A stretch of 64,000 bases of DNA from JADJSS01 sp046329815 (GTDB lineage Bacteria > Bacteroidota > Bacteroidia > Chitinophagales > JADIYW01), in assembly GCA_046329815.1 (NCBI GenBank), contig JAXLTY010000002.1, forward strand, positions 744,001 to 808,000, written 5' to 3'. Of the stretch, positions 1 through 10,000 are shown one piece after another. How positions within the stretch are numbered: the first letter of the stretch is position 1; each line of letters starts with the position of its first letter. The notes beneath the pieces were generated by a model, which worked only from the letters and a program-made list of their open reading frames with translations, made no database searches and had not been told where the DNA came from. The translations under genes were made by a program, and so were the position numbers.

Positions 1-2
1 AA

Positions 3-1991
3 TACATGCTGGAAAAAGCGGAAATTCCGATTCCGAAAGGCGAAGTCATCAAGACAGAAGGCGGTTTAAAAGATGCCATTGATTATTTAGGTTATCCATT
101 AGTAATAAAACCAATCAATGGTAACCATGGTCGCGGTATTACTACTAACATTCGTAACTACGATGAAGCCTTGTTTGCATTCAATGCAGCCAAAGAAGTA
201 TCGCGGTCGGTCATCGTAGAGAAATTCATTACAGGCGATGACTATCGTCTGTTGGTGATTAATTATAAATTAGTGGCTGCAGCAAAACGCACGCCTGCAG
301 GTGTTACAGGCGATGGTGTTTCCACGATTCAGCAATTGATTGATGAAGTGAATAAAGATCCGCGTCGTGGTTATGGTCATGAAAAAGTATTGACGCAGAT
401 TCACATCGATAAAATGACAGAAGAAATTCTGGAAAATAAAAATCTGAAATTATCCGATGTGATACCGAAAGGCGAATTCTTAAAACTAAAAGATACAGCC
501 AATTTAAGCACAGGCGGCACAGCAACAGATGTAACTGACATCGTGCATCCGTATAATGTATTGATGGCAGAACGTATTGCAAAAATTATCGGTCTGGATA
601 TTTGCGGCATCGATTTAATGACGTCTGATATTTCCATACCGACCAACGAAACCGGCGGCGCCGTATTGGAAGTGAATGCAGCGCCAGGTTTCCGTATGCA
701 CATCGCTCCTTCTGACGGTTTAGGCAGAAACGTCGCATCGCATGTAATAGATATGTTATTTCCGCCGGGCAGCAGTGCGCGCATTCCAATTGTAGCGGTA
801 ACCGGAACCAATGGTAAAACGACCACCACACGTTTGATTGCGCACATGGCTAAAATGAAAGGACACAGTGTTGGCTATACTACGTCGGATGGTGTGTATA
901 TTCAAAATATGATGGTATTAAAAGGCGATTGCACCGGACCGGCAAGTGCAGAATATGTATTGCGCGATCCGTCTGTTGATTTTGCGGTACTGGAAACCGC
1001 ACGTGGTGGTTTGCTGCGTGCAGGTTTGGCGTTCGATCAGTGTGATATCGGTATTGTAACGAATGTGGCTGCTGACCATTTAGGTTTAAAAGGTATTCAT
1101 ACGATGGAACAATTGGCAAAAGCGAAAGGTGTGATTCCTGAATCAGTGATGCCGAGCGGTTATGCTATTTTAAATGCCGATGATGAACTGGTGTATGGCA
1201 TGCGCAAAGATTTGAAATGCAATGTCGCATTCTTCTCAATGGATGAGAACAACAAGCATATCAAAGCACACATGAAACGCGGTGGCTTGTCTGCGATTTA
1301 CGAAGATGGCTACATTACCATTTGCAAAGGCGAATGGAAGATGCGCATCGCGAAAGCGGTGAACGTGCCACTCACCTACGGAGGCCGCGCTACCTTTATG
1401 ATACAAAATATTTTACCTGCAGTACTGACCGGTTACTTACGCGGTTTCTCCTTGCAGGATATTAAATTGTCGCTGGAAACATTTATTCCGTCTGCGGCAC
1501 AAACGCCTGGCCGTTTGAATATGTTCAACTTCAAAAACTTTGATTTGTTGTTAGACTATGCGCACAATCCAGCAGGTATGCGTGCCTTGCAAAAGTTTGT
1601 GGACAATATAGAAGCTACGGTAAAAGTAGGTATGATAGCTGGTATTGGCGACCGACGTCGTGAAGACAATAATGAGATCGGCAGAATTGCAGCAGAAATG
1701 TTTGATGAGATCATTATCCGACAAGACCGAAACTTACGCGGCAAGACTTCGGAAGAACTGATAGAAATGCTGAAAGAAGGTATTTACAAAGAAGATCCGA
1801 ACAAGAAAATAACTGTGATATTAAACGAACCGGAAGCCATTGATTATGCAATAACACACGCGGTAAAAGGTTCTTTATTGGTATTCTGCAGCGATGTAGT
1901 TCCGGATGCTTTAGCACAGGTGATGAAATACAAAGAAGAAGAAGCAGAGCAATTGTATAAGTTTAATAAGAAGGATATTCCGAATTTGTAA
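3..1991 (+). CDS. cphA: Cyanophycin synthetase, 3' part (5' end lies outside the window)
   Basis: The protein polymerises aspartate and arginine into cyanophycin, a nitrogen and carbon reserve, using ATP in the cytoplasm. The first visible part is an ATP-grasp domain (VIKPINGNHGRG near residue 35, ending around residue 240 with EVNAAPGFRMH). A Mur-ligase-type domain follows, with the P-loop GTNGKTTTT near residue 265 and a C-terminal ligase lobe containing LLLDYAHNPAG and GDRRREDNNEIGR. The reading frame is open to the window edge. Only about 660 residues are present against roughly 870-900 for the family, so the N-terminal domain of about 200 residues is missing upstream and the first ATG at base 6 is probably not the true start. 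No cyanophycinase gene is visible beside it. Confidence 0.93.
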   Translation, partial: YMLEKAEIPIPKGEVIKTEGGLKDAIDYLGYPLVIKPINGNHGRGITTNIRNYDEALFAFNAAKEVSRSVIVEKFITGDDYRLLVINYKLVAAAKRTPAGVTGDGVSTIQQLIDEVNKDPRRGYGHEKVLTQIHIDKMTEEILENKNLKLSDVIPKGEFLKLKDTANLSTGGTATDVTDIVHPYNVLMAERIAKIIGLDICGIDLMTSDISIPTNETGGAVLEVNAAPGFRMHIAPSDGLGRNVASHVIDMLFPPGSSARIPIVAVTGTNGKTTTTRLIAHMAKMKGHSVGYTTSDGVYIQNMMVLKGDCTGPASAEYVLRDPSVDFAVLETARGGLLRAGLAFDQCDIGIVTNVAADHLGLKGIHTMEQLAKAKGVIPESVMPSGYAILNADDELVYGMRKDLKCNVAFFSMDENNKHIKAHMKRGGLSAIYEDGYITICKGEWKMRIAKAVNVPLTYGGRATFMIQNILPAVLTGYLRGFSLQDIKLSLETFIPSAAQTPGRLNMFNFKNFDLLLDYAHNPAGMRALQKFVDNIEATVKVGMIAGIGDRRREDNNEIGRIAAEMFDEIIIRQDRNLRGKTSEELIEMLKEGIYKEDPNKKITVILNEPEAIDYAITHAVKGSLLVFCSDVVPDALAQVMKYKEEEAEQLYKFNKKDIPNL

Positions 1992-2061
1992 GATTAAGAA
2001 GTTAATCGGTTAGTGAGAGATTATTTTAGTACATTTCATAAAATATCACAATTAATTAAAA

Positions 2062-3217
2062 ATGTTTTTCTTTTTTCGTGCTAATATTCCAGAAGAACTA
2101 TTAAATCCATCAAATACTGATGAAGATATTAATATCATTATTGGTGAAAATGGAAGTGGCAAAAGCACATTATTAAACGAACTTGCAAAATATTATTTAG
2201 GTGGAAGTGCTAATGTTATAGCTATAGCAAATACTATTTATGATAAATTTTCCTACAGTAAAAAGATTAAAGTTCAAAGGGCATCTACTGGAAATTTTTT
2301 TTGCAAATAAAATAATTAAAAATGCATTAATAAATCTAGCAAATGATGATTTAAAGAGATTAAGAAATGTTGCAAAAACACTTTCATATATAGGCTTTGA
2401 TCCAATTATAGGTTTTCAATTAAAAGGAATAGCGAAAAATTTTAGAGATGAAGTTATACAATCAAACTTTACTGCTGCTGAGAAAGAAGATTTACTTTAC
2501 TTCTTAAACCGTTTTGTGGATAAAGAAGTTTTGGATGGTGATATTTTAAATATAAATTTTAACCACGACAGCATTAAAGACATAAAAAATGCGTACTTAG
2601 TTACTATTTTTCTACATGAAAAGCAATTAAAATCTTTAAGGTTAATTTCAGGAATTAATATTTACTTAAAAAAAAATGGAGAAAGCATTCCATTGCTAAA
2701 AGCTAGTTCTGGAGAAATAACATTGGCAACAACCTTAATTTATATTACTTCTATTATCAAAGAACGTTCGATAATATTGATTGATGAACCTGAAAATAGT
2801 CTTCATCCAAAATGGCAAACAGAATACATAAAGAGATTATCTGAATTATTTTATTATTATCAACCAAAAATTGTTGTAGCCTCTCATTCACCATTGATTT
2901 TAAATGGTGCAGAAGTAAGTAATAATAATATTAAAGTGTTCAAAGGTATTAATGGGAAATTTGAGTTACACCAAAATCCAACAACAAATGTTGAAGAAAT
3001 TTATCAAGACTATTTTGATATCACTACACCTGAAAACAGGTATATTTCAGAGGATATTATAGAAAAAATAAACTTATTATCTTCAAAAGAAATTAATGAA
3101 AAGGAATTTGAAGATTATATTCAAGGTTTGAAGAATAGTTCTTATGATGATAAACAAAAAGATGCTCTTAGTGGCATTCTTTTATTAGGGAAAGAAGTTG
3201 TTAATGAAATAAAATGA
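2062..3217 (+). pseudogene. PtuA-like AAA/ABC ATPase of a Septu-type defence pair, frameshifted
   Basis: Two overlapping frames together encode one ATPase of about 384 residues. The first frame (2062-2310) carries Walker A GENGSGKST at residues 28-36. The second carries a signature-like SSGE (about residue 215), Walker B ILIDEPENSLH (about 241) and an H-loop ASHSPLI (about 275), the layout of SMC/OLD-like ATPases. The frames join at a run of eight T at 2295-2302. With seven T the sequence would read GNFFANKIIK without interruption. An HNH nuclease gene follows 4 bp after the stop, the gene order of Septu PtuA-PtuB. The region is clearly more AT-rich than cphA upstream, which suggests transfer. 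It may be a pseudogene, a phase-variable gene, a recoded gene or an assembly error. The Septu assignment rests on architecture and gene order. Confidence 0.75.
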
Positions 3218-3221
3218 AGTA

Positions 3222-3836
3222 ATGCCCTTAAATTTTGACTCAGTTGATATAGCAGATATTAATACAGCGATTGCCGCAGGAGGGCGAATTTGGTACAATG
3301 ACTGTTTGGATAGACTAAAGACAAAAATAAAAAATAGTTTTACAACTCAAGATGTATCACAATGTTGTTATTGTGCGAGGCTTTTTAATGGAGAATTTAA
3401 CATGGTTATCGATATTGAACATGTTTTACCGCAGCAAAGCTTCCCAACAGAAAGATTTATTATACCTAATCTTAATATTGCTTGCAAACGTTGTAATATG
3501 GAGATAAAAAAAGGCGATACAAGTTTTATTGTAAACACGGCTGTAATGGGAACTAATTATTACCAAAGTCATCATTATTTATTTATACATCCAAATTTAG
3601 ATGTCTATACTAGACATATTGTTTTAAAAACAGTTCGAAGTGGTGGATTAATATTCATTAAATACATTTTAAAAGATAAACATAAAGCCCAATATACATA
3701 TGATTATTTTTTGTTAAAAGAACTTGAAATTGATACTATTAATAACGCGCAAGGCTCAAGACCTTCGAGTAATATTTCTGCTACAATTTCTAATAATTTA
3801 AGACGATCTTTTTTAAGTTTACTGACAAGAATTTAA
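3222..3836 (+). CDS. PtuB-like HNH endonuclease
   Basis: This is a 204-residue HNH nuclease. A zinc-binding CCYC pair lies near residues 48-51, the catalytic region IEHVLPQ has His67, and a second pair CKRC is at 88-91, followed by NMEIKKGD. This is the beta-beta-alpha-metal arrangement of HNH enzymes. It begins 4 bp after the ATPase reading frame, so the two are almost certainly co-transcribed and translationally coupled. In Septu systems the ATPase and the HNH nuclease form a complex that degrades nucleic acid on phage infection, and this protein would be the effector. It lacks a signal peptide and membrane segments. No reverse transcriptase or retron RNA is visible nearby, so a stand-alone Septu-like pair fits better than a retron. 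Confidence 0.75.
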   Translation: MPLNFDSVDIADINTAIAAGGRIWYNDCLDRLKTKIKNSFTTQDVSQCCYCARLFNGEFNMVIDIEHVLPQQSFPTERFIIPNLNIACKRCNMEIKKGDTSFIVNTAVMGTNYYQSHHYLFIHPNLDVYTRHIVLKTVRSGGLIFIKYILKDKHKAQYTYDYFLLKELEIDTINNAQGSRPSSNISATISNNLRRSFLSLLTRI

Positions 3837-3860
3837 TCTCATTCTTGCACCCTCGCACTT

Positions 3861-3914
3861 GGCAGGTGTTTAGCTTAGCATAGCTTCAGCGTTGGCAAGC
3901 GTCACCTGTCAGCC
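3861..3914. repeat. Stem-loop repeat, family 2, copy 1
   Basis: Outer arms GGCAGGTG and CACCTGTC enclose a core that reads TAGCTTAGCATAGCTTCAGC and ends with AAGCGTCAC. The core recurs at 26578-26631, where the outer arms have a different sequence that still pairs. It sits directly after the Septu-like pair. Confidence 0.6.
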
Positions 3915-4011
3915 ACTATCCAAAAATGAAGTTAAAAAAAACTAAACGATAAACGTCAAAAGGATTTTAAATCGTTTCGACGTTCCTCGGTATATTTAAA
4001 ACAAGATGAAA

Positions 4012-4539
4012 TTACGGCTCGGTAATATTTCCACTGATACTAACCGTTTTTCCGTCTACATCTGTAGCTTTAAGGTTCGAAAACTGCACATTTACTTTGC
4101 CACTTTTTAATGCTACGGTTACGTGCTGCTGCGGACTTAACGACGGATTAATGGTATTATTATCATAATAAGAGCCAAAATCATGAGGAAAGGTACTTGC
4201 CAGCAATTCCACTTCATCGTTATCCGTATTGTCGCCCGGGCTGTATGCATTATTCACTACTTTAAATTCACCGCCGCTGCCGGGAAGATCATCATCACTA
4301 AAGGTAACAGACATGGAATATACATTGTTAAACGGCGAACCTGAAGTTATCTTCTGCGCCTTTAAGGTATTGGAAGATTCAATATAAAATACATTATCCG
4401 CTTTATAAGTTACTCCATCTATTACAAAGGTATTTTCACCGGGAACAGCTCCATTATCTTTCACATTATCCTTCTTGCAGGAAAAAAACAAAAGGCTGGT
4501 CATGCAAATCGCTGATAAAAAATAGTTTTTCATAATCAT
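4012..4539 (-). CDS. Small secreted lipoprotein of unknown function
   Basis: A 175-residue protein with an N-terminal hydrophobic segment and the lipobox LLFFSC followed by KKD. It is therefore expected to be lipidated at that cysteine and carried to the cell envelope. The mature part contains FVIDGVTYKADN, several acidic stretches and a beta-rich C-terminus ending in VSISGNITEP. ATG codons at 4539 and 4533 (MKNYF) are both possible starts. The layout (SCKKD, short linker, IDGV) resembles the lipoprotein gene at 18221-18727, and both genes carry the same 17-bp motif upstream. The function is not recognised. Confidence 0.7.
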   Translation of the reverse strand: MIMKNYFLSAICMTSLLFFSCKKDNVKDNGAVPGENTFVIDGVTYKADNVFYIESSNTLKAQKITSGSPFNNVYSMSVTFSDDDLPGSGGEFKVVNNAYSPGDNTDNDEVELLASTFPHDFGSYYDNNTINPSLSPQQHVTVALKSGKVNVQFSNLKATDVDGKTVSISGNITEP

Positions 4540-4600
4540 GTTATTTTGATTGTTAGTTAATTTTATACGTCAAAATTAATAGCAGCTCAAAAGAAAATAA

Positions 4601-4617
4601 ATACATAATTTGTAGTA
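4601..4617 (-). promoter_or_regulatory. 17-bp motif shared with the gene at 18.7 kb
   Basis: ATACATAATTTGTAGTA (written on the + strand) lies about 60 bp upstream of the 4539 lipoprotein start. It recurs exactly at 18763-18779 upstream of the second lipoprotein gene. Within it, TACATAATTTGTA is an imperfect dyad. It may be an operator or a promoter part. Confidence 0.45.
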
Positions 4618-4685
4618 GAACGCAGGAAGATAACCATCTATTGATTAAACCAATCCCAAGATAAGAGAAGTCTTCCACATAGCCC

Positions 4686-4816
4686 CATTCTCGCGCGAGT
4701 CTTCCAAAGGATGACTCGTGTGTACTAATTAAACCAGTCTCCGACTGGAACTTTAAAAAACCGTTCGGAGAACGGATTCATCAATACACACGAGACTGAA
4801 GTCTCGCGCGAGAATG
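4686..4816. repeat. Multi-hairpin repeat element, family 1, full copy
   Basis: A 131-bp element bounded by the inverted ends CATTCTCGCGCGAG and CTCGCGCGAGAATG. Inside are the hairpins GAGTCTTCC/GGATGACTC, CCAGTC-TCC-GACTGG, CCGTTC-GGA-GAACGG and GAGACT-GA-AGTCTC. The inner flanks CTCGTGTGTA and TACACACGAG also pair, giving a cloverleaf-like fold. Bases 4727-4816 are identical to 11731-11820. Confidence 0.8.
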
Positions 4817-4817
4817 A

Positions 4818-5036
4818 AAAACAGATCAAGTTGGTAACCCAATCGGTTATAGTATTAATCCTAATACATACAAAACAGTTTATGTTGGTATGTTTGTTAT
4901 TGGTAGTGTTACTTCTGTAACCGGAATAGTTTTAGATATAATTGGAATTAAAAATGCAGTTATTTATACCAAATCAAAGAAAATTGTTTCAATAGGATTG
5001 GTAAAAGAAAATATTGGACTTGCTTTAAATTTCTAA
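4818..5036 (+). pseudogene. Coding remnant, C-terminal end of a lost protein
   Basis: An open stretch of 72 codons without a proper start begins immediately after the repeat element and ends in TAA at 5034. It reads like protein: polar N-terminal part (QVGNPIGYSINPNTYKTVYV), a hydrophobic segment (GMFVIGSVTSVTGIVLDIIG), then a tail ending ENIGLALNF. The 5' part of the gene has been replaced by the repeat, so this is probably the debris of a small membrane protein. No family is recognised. Confidence 0.45.
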
Positions 5037-5040
5037 AGCC

Positions 5041-5122
5041 AAGATAAACGAAATCTTCTGCACAACCAAGATAAGCGAAGTGTTCAAAGCTCGGCGAACG
5101 TCTCCGACTTCGCCGCATTGTT
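5041..5122. repeat. Hairpin repeat, family 3, copy 1
   Basis: Two CCAAGATAAG-like words precede a hairpin at 5093-5114 with arms GGCGAA and TTCGCC and an inner GTC-TCC-GAC stem, followed by GCATTGTTT. The same block occurs at 11933-11992. A lone CCAAGATAAGAGAAGTCTTC word also occurs at about 4650. Confidence 0.6.
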
Positions 5123-5135
5123 TTATAAGTTTAAA

Positions 5136-5272
5136 TCTCGCACTCATCTTCCAAAGAACAATTCGTGTGTATTAATTAAACCAGTCTCCGACTGGAAACT
5201 GACAAAAAAACTACAACCATTCAGAGAACGAATTCAGCAATACACACAAGACTGAAGTGTCACACAAGTTTC
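5136..5272. repeat. Multi-hairpin repeat, family 1, degenerate copy
   Basis: A diverged copy of the element at 4686-4816. CCAGTCTCCGACTGG is intact, while the CCGTTC hairpin and the CTCGCGCGAG ends have decayed (for example ATCTCGCACTCATCTTCC at the left end). Confidence 0.6.
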
Positions 5273-5288
5273 AGTAACGGATTTTATT

Positions 5289-5345
5289 GATTATCATTTA
5301 ATTATTGTAAATAGATTTATCACCTATTCAGCTAAATGTTAAAAA
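5289..5345 (+). repeat. Leader-like flank of tandem array A
   Basis: This 57-bp AT-rich stretch aligns without gaps to 12137-12193. Shared blocks are GATTAT, TTAATTATT and TAAATGTTAAAAA at identical spacing. In both places it immediately precedes a 21-bp tandem array in the same orientation. Confidence 0.55.
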
Positions 5346-5369
5346 AAATTGTACAAAATGAAAATAAAA

Positions 5370-5730
5370 TACGATTTCCCTGCACGGAAAAGCAATTTTC
5401 CTAAAGGAAAATGCAATTTCCGTAAAAGAAAATGGTAACTCATTAAAGGGAAATACCATTTCTGTGCAGGGAAAAGGCATTTTGTAAAAAGGTATCTAAT
5501 TTCCATAAAGGAAAAAAGCTTTTTGTAAGAAGGAAATTAAATTTCCTTAAAGAAAAATTGCAACCAGTTAAAGGAAAATGCGATTTCCGTACAGGTAAAA
5601 GGCAATTCGTTGAGGGAAAATATAATTTCGTAGAGGAAAATTTCATTTGCGTAAAAGGAAAACACGTTTCGTTATAGGAAAAAGTAAATTCTTTGCAGGA
5701 AAATCCAATTTTATTTGCAAAAAAAGTGAT
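5370..5730. repeat. Degenerate tandem repeat array A, 21-bp period
   Basis: About 17 units with a consensus of the form ATTTCCnTnnAGGAAAATnC. Each has a GGAAAA tract and a second AT-tract about half a unit away. Any translation gives meaningless seven-residue repeats, so the array is treated as non-coding. It lies between divergent genes, upstream of the MACPF operon. Confidence 0.75.
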
Positions 5731-5736
5731 TTTCAT

Positions 5737-5799
5737 CTCGTACTCATCTCCTAAAGCACCGCTCGTGTGTATTAATTAAAACAGCTTACGACTGGAAAC
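5737..5799. repeat. Multi-hairpin repeat, family 1, left-half copy
   Basis: A degenerate left half of the 4686 element: ATCTCGTACTCATCTCC, then CTCGTGTGTATTAATTAAA and a decayed CAGCTTACGACTGG hairpin. It directly follows array A. The 5800-5946 stretch after it holds nothing recognised apart from the AT-rich leader of the next gene. Confidence 0.5.
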
Positions 5800-5946
5800 A
5801 ATAGTATAAACAGAAAACTGTATACCTATTCTTTTCTTGAGCAAATCCAACAATACTCTTCTTTAAAAAAACATAGGAAAAAATTTGATATTAAAAATAA
5901 AAACCATACATTCAATAGTATTTATTAAACACTTAAAACCAAAACT

Positions 5947-7011
5947 ATGGGAAAAAAAAGAGGAATAAAACGTGTCAGTACAGATTTAAACACAGCTTCA
6001 GTTATTTTTCTGCTTGGAGAAATTAGCACAACTGACTTTCAACATGCCAACAATTTAATTAATACACAACCAAAAGCAGGCGGTGGCGGCGGTCTTACTT
6101 ACTCAGGTGGAGTTGATGAATTATTTAATGAGTTGAAAAGCACTATCAATAAATCACCGGCAAAAAAAGCTGCTTATGACGCTTCAATAAATAAAAATGG
6201 ATATGCAAATGGAATACGCGAATTCATTCGTACAGAAATGAATTTTACAATAGCTCCGGCTGACGAAGCGGTATTCAATCATGTTGCTAATATAATTTAT
6301 GCGGCACTGCATTGTGAAAAAGTAAGACAAGATCCGGCTAACTATTTTGATAGAGAAGGCATTACTGATTCTTTAACAGCCGCCTATCAACCAAGCGCTT
6401 TACACGCAAACGCAGTGGCTTATTATACAAATGTTGTTACTTCAACTCATGTTCCCGCAGGAACCGACCATACCAAAAATATTAAAGCACTTGAAAAGCA
6501 TACCGGCCTGGAAGCAGGAACCTTTTCCACAACACAGCAAAATCAGGCATTTGCAGAGAATCTTGTCGGTTCAGGTTCTGCTTTAGCAAGCGAAAATCTT
6601 CCTGACTTAGTTGATAATCTGGAAGCAGCAGGTAGAAATGTTTTTGCTGCATTCAGCAACACATATGGTATTCTGCCAAAAGGAGCTGCGGCGGCAACGG
6701 CGGCGGCGGCGGCCTTCGATGAACTGAATGATGGTACTTTTAATAATACTGCTTTGTACGATGGCGTTGACAGCACTAATTTAAATGCAGGTCTTGCGGT
6801 AAATGCAGGCAGTGGATTTGCAGCTGTCACATCTAACAGAAGCCGCACCAGTAGTTACAGCTCTACAGAAGAGTCAAGATTTGCAGCAGAAATAAGCAGT
6901 CATGCAAAAGCTGCTGATTTGACAAGTTGTGTAGTCAATAAGGATGATACAAAATTAGATCAGGCAGAACAGGACGTAGACAATGATAAAAATGTAGATG
7001 CATTTAAATAA
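5947..7011 (+). CDS. Unknown soluble protein, partner of the MACPF gene
   Basis: A 354-residue protein of unknown family without a signal peptide, lipobox or membrane segment. It begins with a basic stretch (MGKKRGIKRVS), contains a glycine run (AGGGGGL, about residue 43) and an alanine-rich run encoded by GCN repeats near 6685-6713. It ends in an acidic tail (DQAEQDVDNDKNVDAFK). It is rich in Ala, Asn and Ser and looks largely helical. The stop lies 16 bp before the MACPF gene in the same direction, so they form an operon. It could be an immunity protein, a chaperone or a second toxin component, but nothing in the sequence decides between these. Confidence 0.7.
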   Translation: MGKKRGIKRVSTDLNTASVIFLLGEISTTDFQHANNLINTQPKAGGGGGLTYSGGVDELFNELKSTINKSPAKKAAYDASINKNGYANGIREFIRTEMNFTIAPADEAVFNHVANIIYAALHCEKVRQDPANYFDREGITDSLTAAYQPSALHANAVAYYTNVVTSTHVPAGTDHTKNIKALEKHTGLEAGTFSTTQQNQAFAENLVGSGSALASENLPDLVDNLEAAGRNVFAAFSNTYGILPKGAAAATAAAAAFDELNDGTFNNTALYDGVDSTNLNAGLAVNAGSGFAAVTSNRSRTSSYSSTEESRFAAEISSHAKAADLTSCVVNKDDTKLDQAEQDVDNDKNVDAFK

Positions 7012-7027
7012 CGCTTAATAGCAGCCA

Positions 7028-10000
7028 ATGAATTTTATTAGCAAAGGATTTGATAAAACCCAAATGGATTTTACGGGTTTTTATAATTATAAAAACACCA
7101 CTCCGGGAGGAATAGGCAAATCAGGATTAGGAAATATTCCATTTCCACTGACGGAAGTCGATCTTTCACAAATTGCATGTATAGAATTCTGGCTGCTGAG
7201 AAATACAGGCGCAGCAGCAACAGACGACCGCATCCTATTCTCATTAGGTATAGAATTGAATCCTAAAAGTATTGGAGATATGATTTTTGCATTCTGTCTT
7301 TCCGCTAATGAAACAGACGTTTACATCGAAGATGCTCACCGCATCAGCAATGCTGTAAAGATTCCTCTTACCTTTGATTTGCAGAACGCGCACCATTTTG
7401 CCCTGTTCATCCTGAACAATCAGGTAATGCTCTCTATTGATGGAAATGCAGCCGTTAAAATGGCAGACCATTCCATTACAGCGGGAAAAGACAGGGTGAA
7501 GTTTATGGGAACTATGGAAAAACCTTCCGGTGCCAACGGATACAAGATCATTCAGACTTTTGATTACTGCAGCAAAGTCAGGATGTGGGAAAATGATACC
7601 CAACTCACAGTTGCCGATATTCAATCACTCGCCTTTCAGGATTATGCCGATATACCCACAGGAATAGACTGGAGCAAAAACAGGTTGCTATTCCTGCTCA
7701 CTGATTCGTATGCACTCAGCCTGATGCATGGTAAAGGAACCACAGTCCTTTCACCCATTGGTGTACCCGATACGTTCTTTCCGGATGAAATGAAAACAAC
7801 AGCTATTCCCTGTACCGGTTTCTCAGGACCGGGAAAACGGAAACTATCTGACATTACCGTAATAGAAATGTGGGTAAAACCTGATTATATAGGCAATGGA
7901 AAACCGAATTCACAATGCGTATTTGAAATATCAACAGGAAAAGAAATTGGCGAAATGTTTGGTTTATACATTTCGGAAATCCAATATCAGGATGTATATG
8001 ATATGATGTACCTTACCTCAGGTACAGGCACACCGGCACCGGCACTTCCGGCAGGTGAAGATTTCACGATTGGTCCATGCCTCGATTTTAAATCATCCAG
8101 GTTGGGACATGTATTTACAAAAGGTTTTTTTAATGTGAACCGCCTGGTTCCGGGTCGTTTTAATCATATATTCTTATACATAAAAAAGAAAAAGAAGAGC
8201 AGCGATTGTAAGATAATAGTAGGCATAAATGGTTTGTTTAAAGAAACGGATGTCAAAACACCTTCCGGCGGCTTCACGATTGAAGATGACTATGATCTTG
8301 TATTTGATACTTTTCGCAATTTGCAAATGAATCACATATCCATCGGCGAAAGCCTCTCCGGTTCAAATGCATTTAAAGGAGAAATGATAGGTCCGAGATT
8401 TTGGGTAAATGAAAAACTGGAAAGGCTGGAATCTGTTGTGGAAACACAGGATAAAATCGCAGCCTATGCGTACACGGATTTTCGGAATTTTAATTGCTTT
8501 GGAAATATCCAAAAACAGCATGACCTCTTTGGCAGATTAGCAGGTATGATGTTTGAAATTCCGGGAGCAGCAGGAGCTGCTGCAAAACCTGCTTACGGAT
8601 TTTATTTATTGGCAGAATTAAGCAAAAACATGGCTTTCCTGCCGAATGGCATTCAAATAGAATCAGACCCAAAAAAAAGGATTTATGAAAAAATATACGA
8701 TAAGGCAGATTGCATTTCTGATATTGATTTAGGGCAGGTCACCTACCCTTTCCCTTTAAAAGAATTTATCAAAGGACATCCGGTTGATTTAATGTTCAGC
8801 CAGATCGGAATTATAGACTTCTGGATCAGGTTGACCAACCTTTCAACGGCAGCGGAAATTCAAACTATTTTTGAAATTACCGGTTTCAATATTATAAATG
8901 ATAAGAAAGTAAATTGCTCTTTAACTTTCGGGTTCAATAGCGATAAAAGCAGCCCAAAACCGGCTCCTGCCTTCTTTGTTAAGAAGACTTATAACGATAT
9001 AGAATTACAAGCTGTTCCAATTCAATCACTCAATCCAACAAATGATTTATTTCATCACATTTGTCTTAATTTCAATGATCTTGTTACAGTAAACACACTG
9101 CACGTCCGTATAAATGGAGGACAGCCGGCTATAGCAGGCGGCGGTGCATTTTTAAATAATTTCGAGTTTAAGGTAGACGCTGTTTACATTGCATCATCCA
9201 AAGATGGAGACCAACTATTAAATGCAGAAATGTGCGGTCCGCGTATATGGAACGGTACCCAGTTTTCTGAACCGCAATATCATGCAGTGCCATTTATCCA
9301 TTATTTCACCGATCCCGGACAATTGATTTTCACCAAACAGAAAGAGATAGCAAAAGTTACAACACCGGTAATACCGGAACCTCATGATGATTTGCTTAAA
9401 GTGTATGAATATTTCTATGCAAAATGGTCGGGTGTAACACCGGGAGCCGGTCCGGTGAATGATATACTCACAAAAGCAGATATAGATAAATACCAATATA
9501 AACATAAACCACCCGGCAAAGAAGTTACATTCGTAAAACTGCCGCATGAAGACCGCTTTAATGGCTACCTCGGAACATGGGTATTTGAACAGGAAGATAA
9601 AGTAATTCCGGAGTTACGCGATTTGAAAGACGACCAGCTTAATATTATTTCCCGTGAAGAGCATTGTTTTTATTCCGTACCGACGTATATCTCTTTTGTA
9701 AAAAATCCATCCAATCACCTGATATACCTCGTTGCAGACACTGATTTAAAAATAGTAGAAGTACCCGGCAATGAGTCCGCTATTGAGTTTATTGATGAAG
9801 ACAGCCAAAAACATGTTTGTACTGTTTATTTAAATAAGATGCATATTCCGCATTATCCTGATATTGATGAAGAACTTCCGTCAGAATACAATGCGATCTT
9901 TGTAAAAATAGCATCGGATAATATTTATGACTTAAAATTCGGAAGCTATAAACGTCCTTACCGCAAGCCGCTATGGCCTGGCGAAAAAGCCAGTAATATA

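Noticed and set aside
43..1990. Several minus-strand frames within cphA
   Set aside because: They are frame shadows of a well-conserved coding gene.
2062..3836. Retron with PtuAB effectors
   Set aside because: No reverse transcriptase gene or msr/msd-like RNA is visible upstream or downstream.
5443..5736. A 97-codon minus-strand reading frame inside array A
   Set aside because: It is only the translation of the 21-bp repeats (seven-residue periodicity), without promoter or family.
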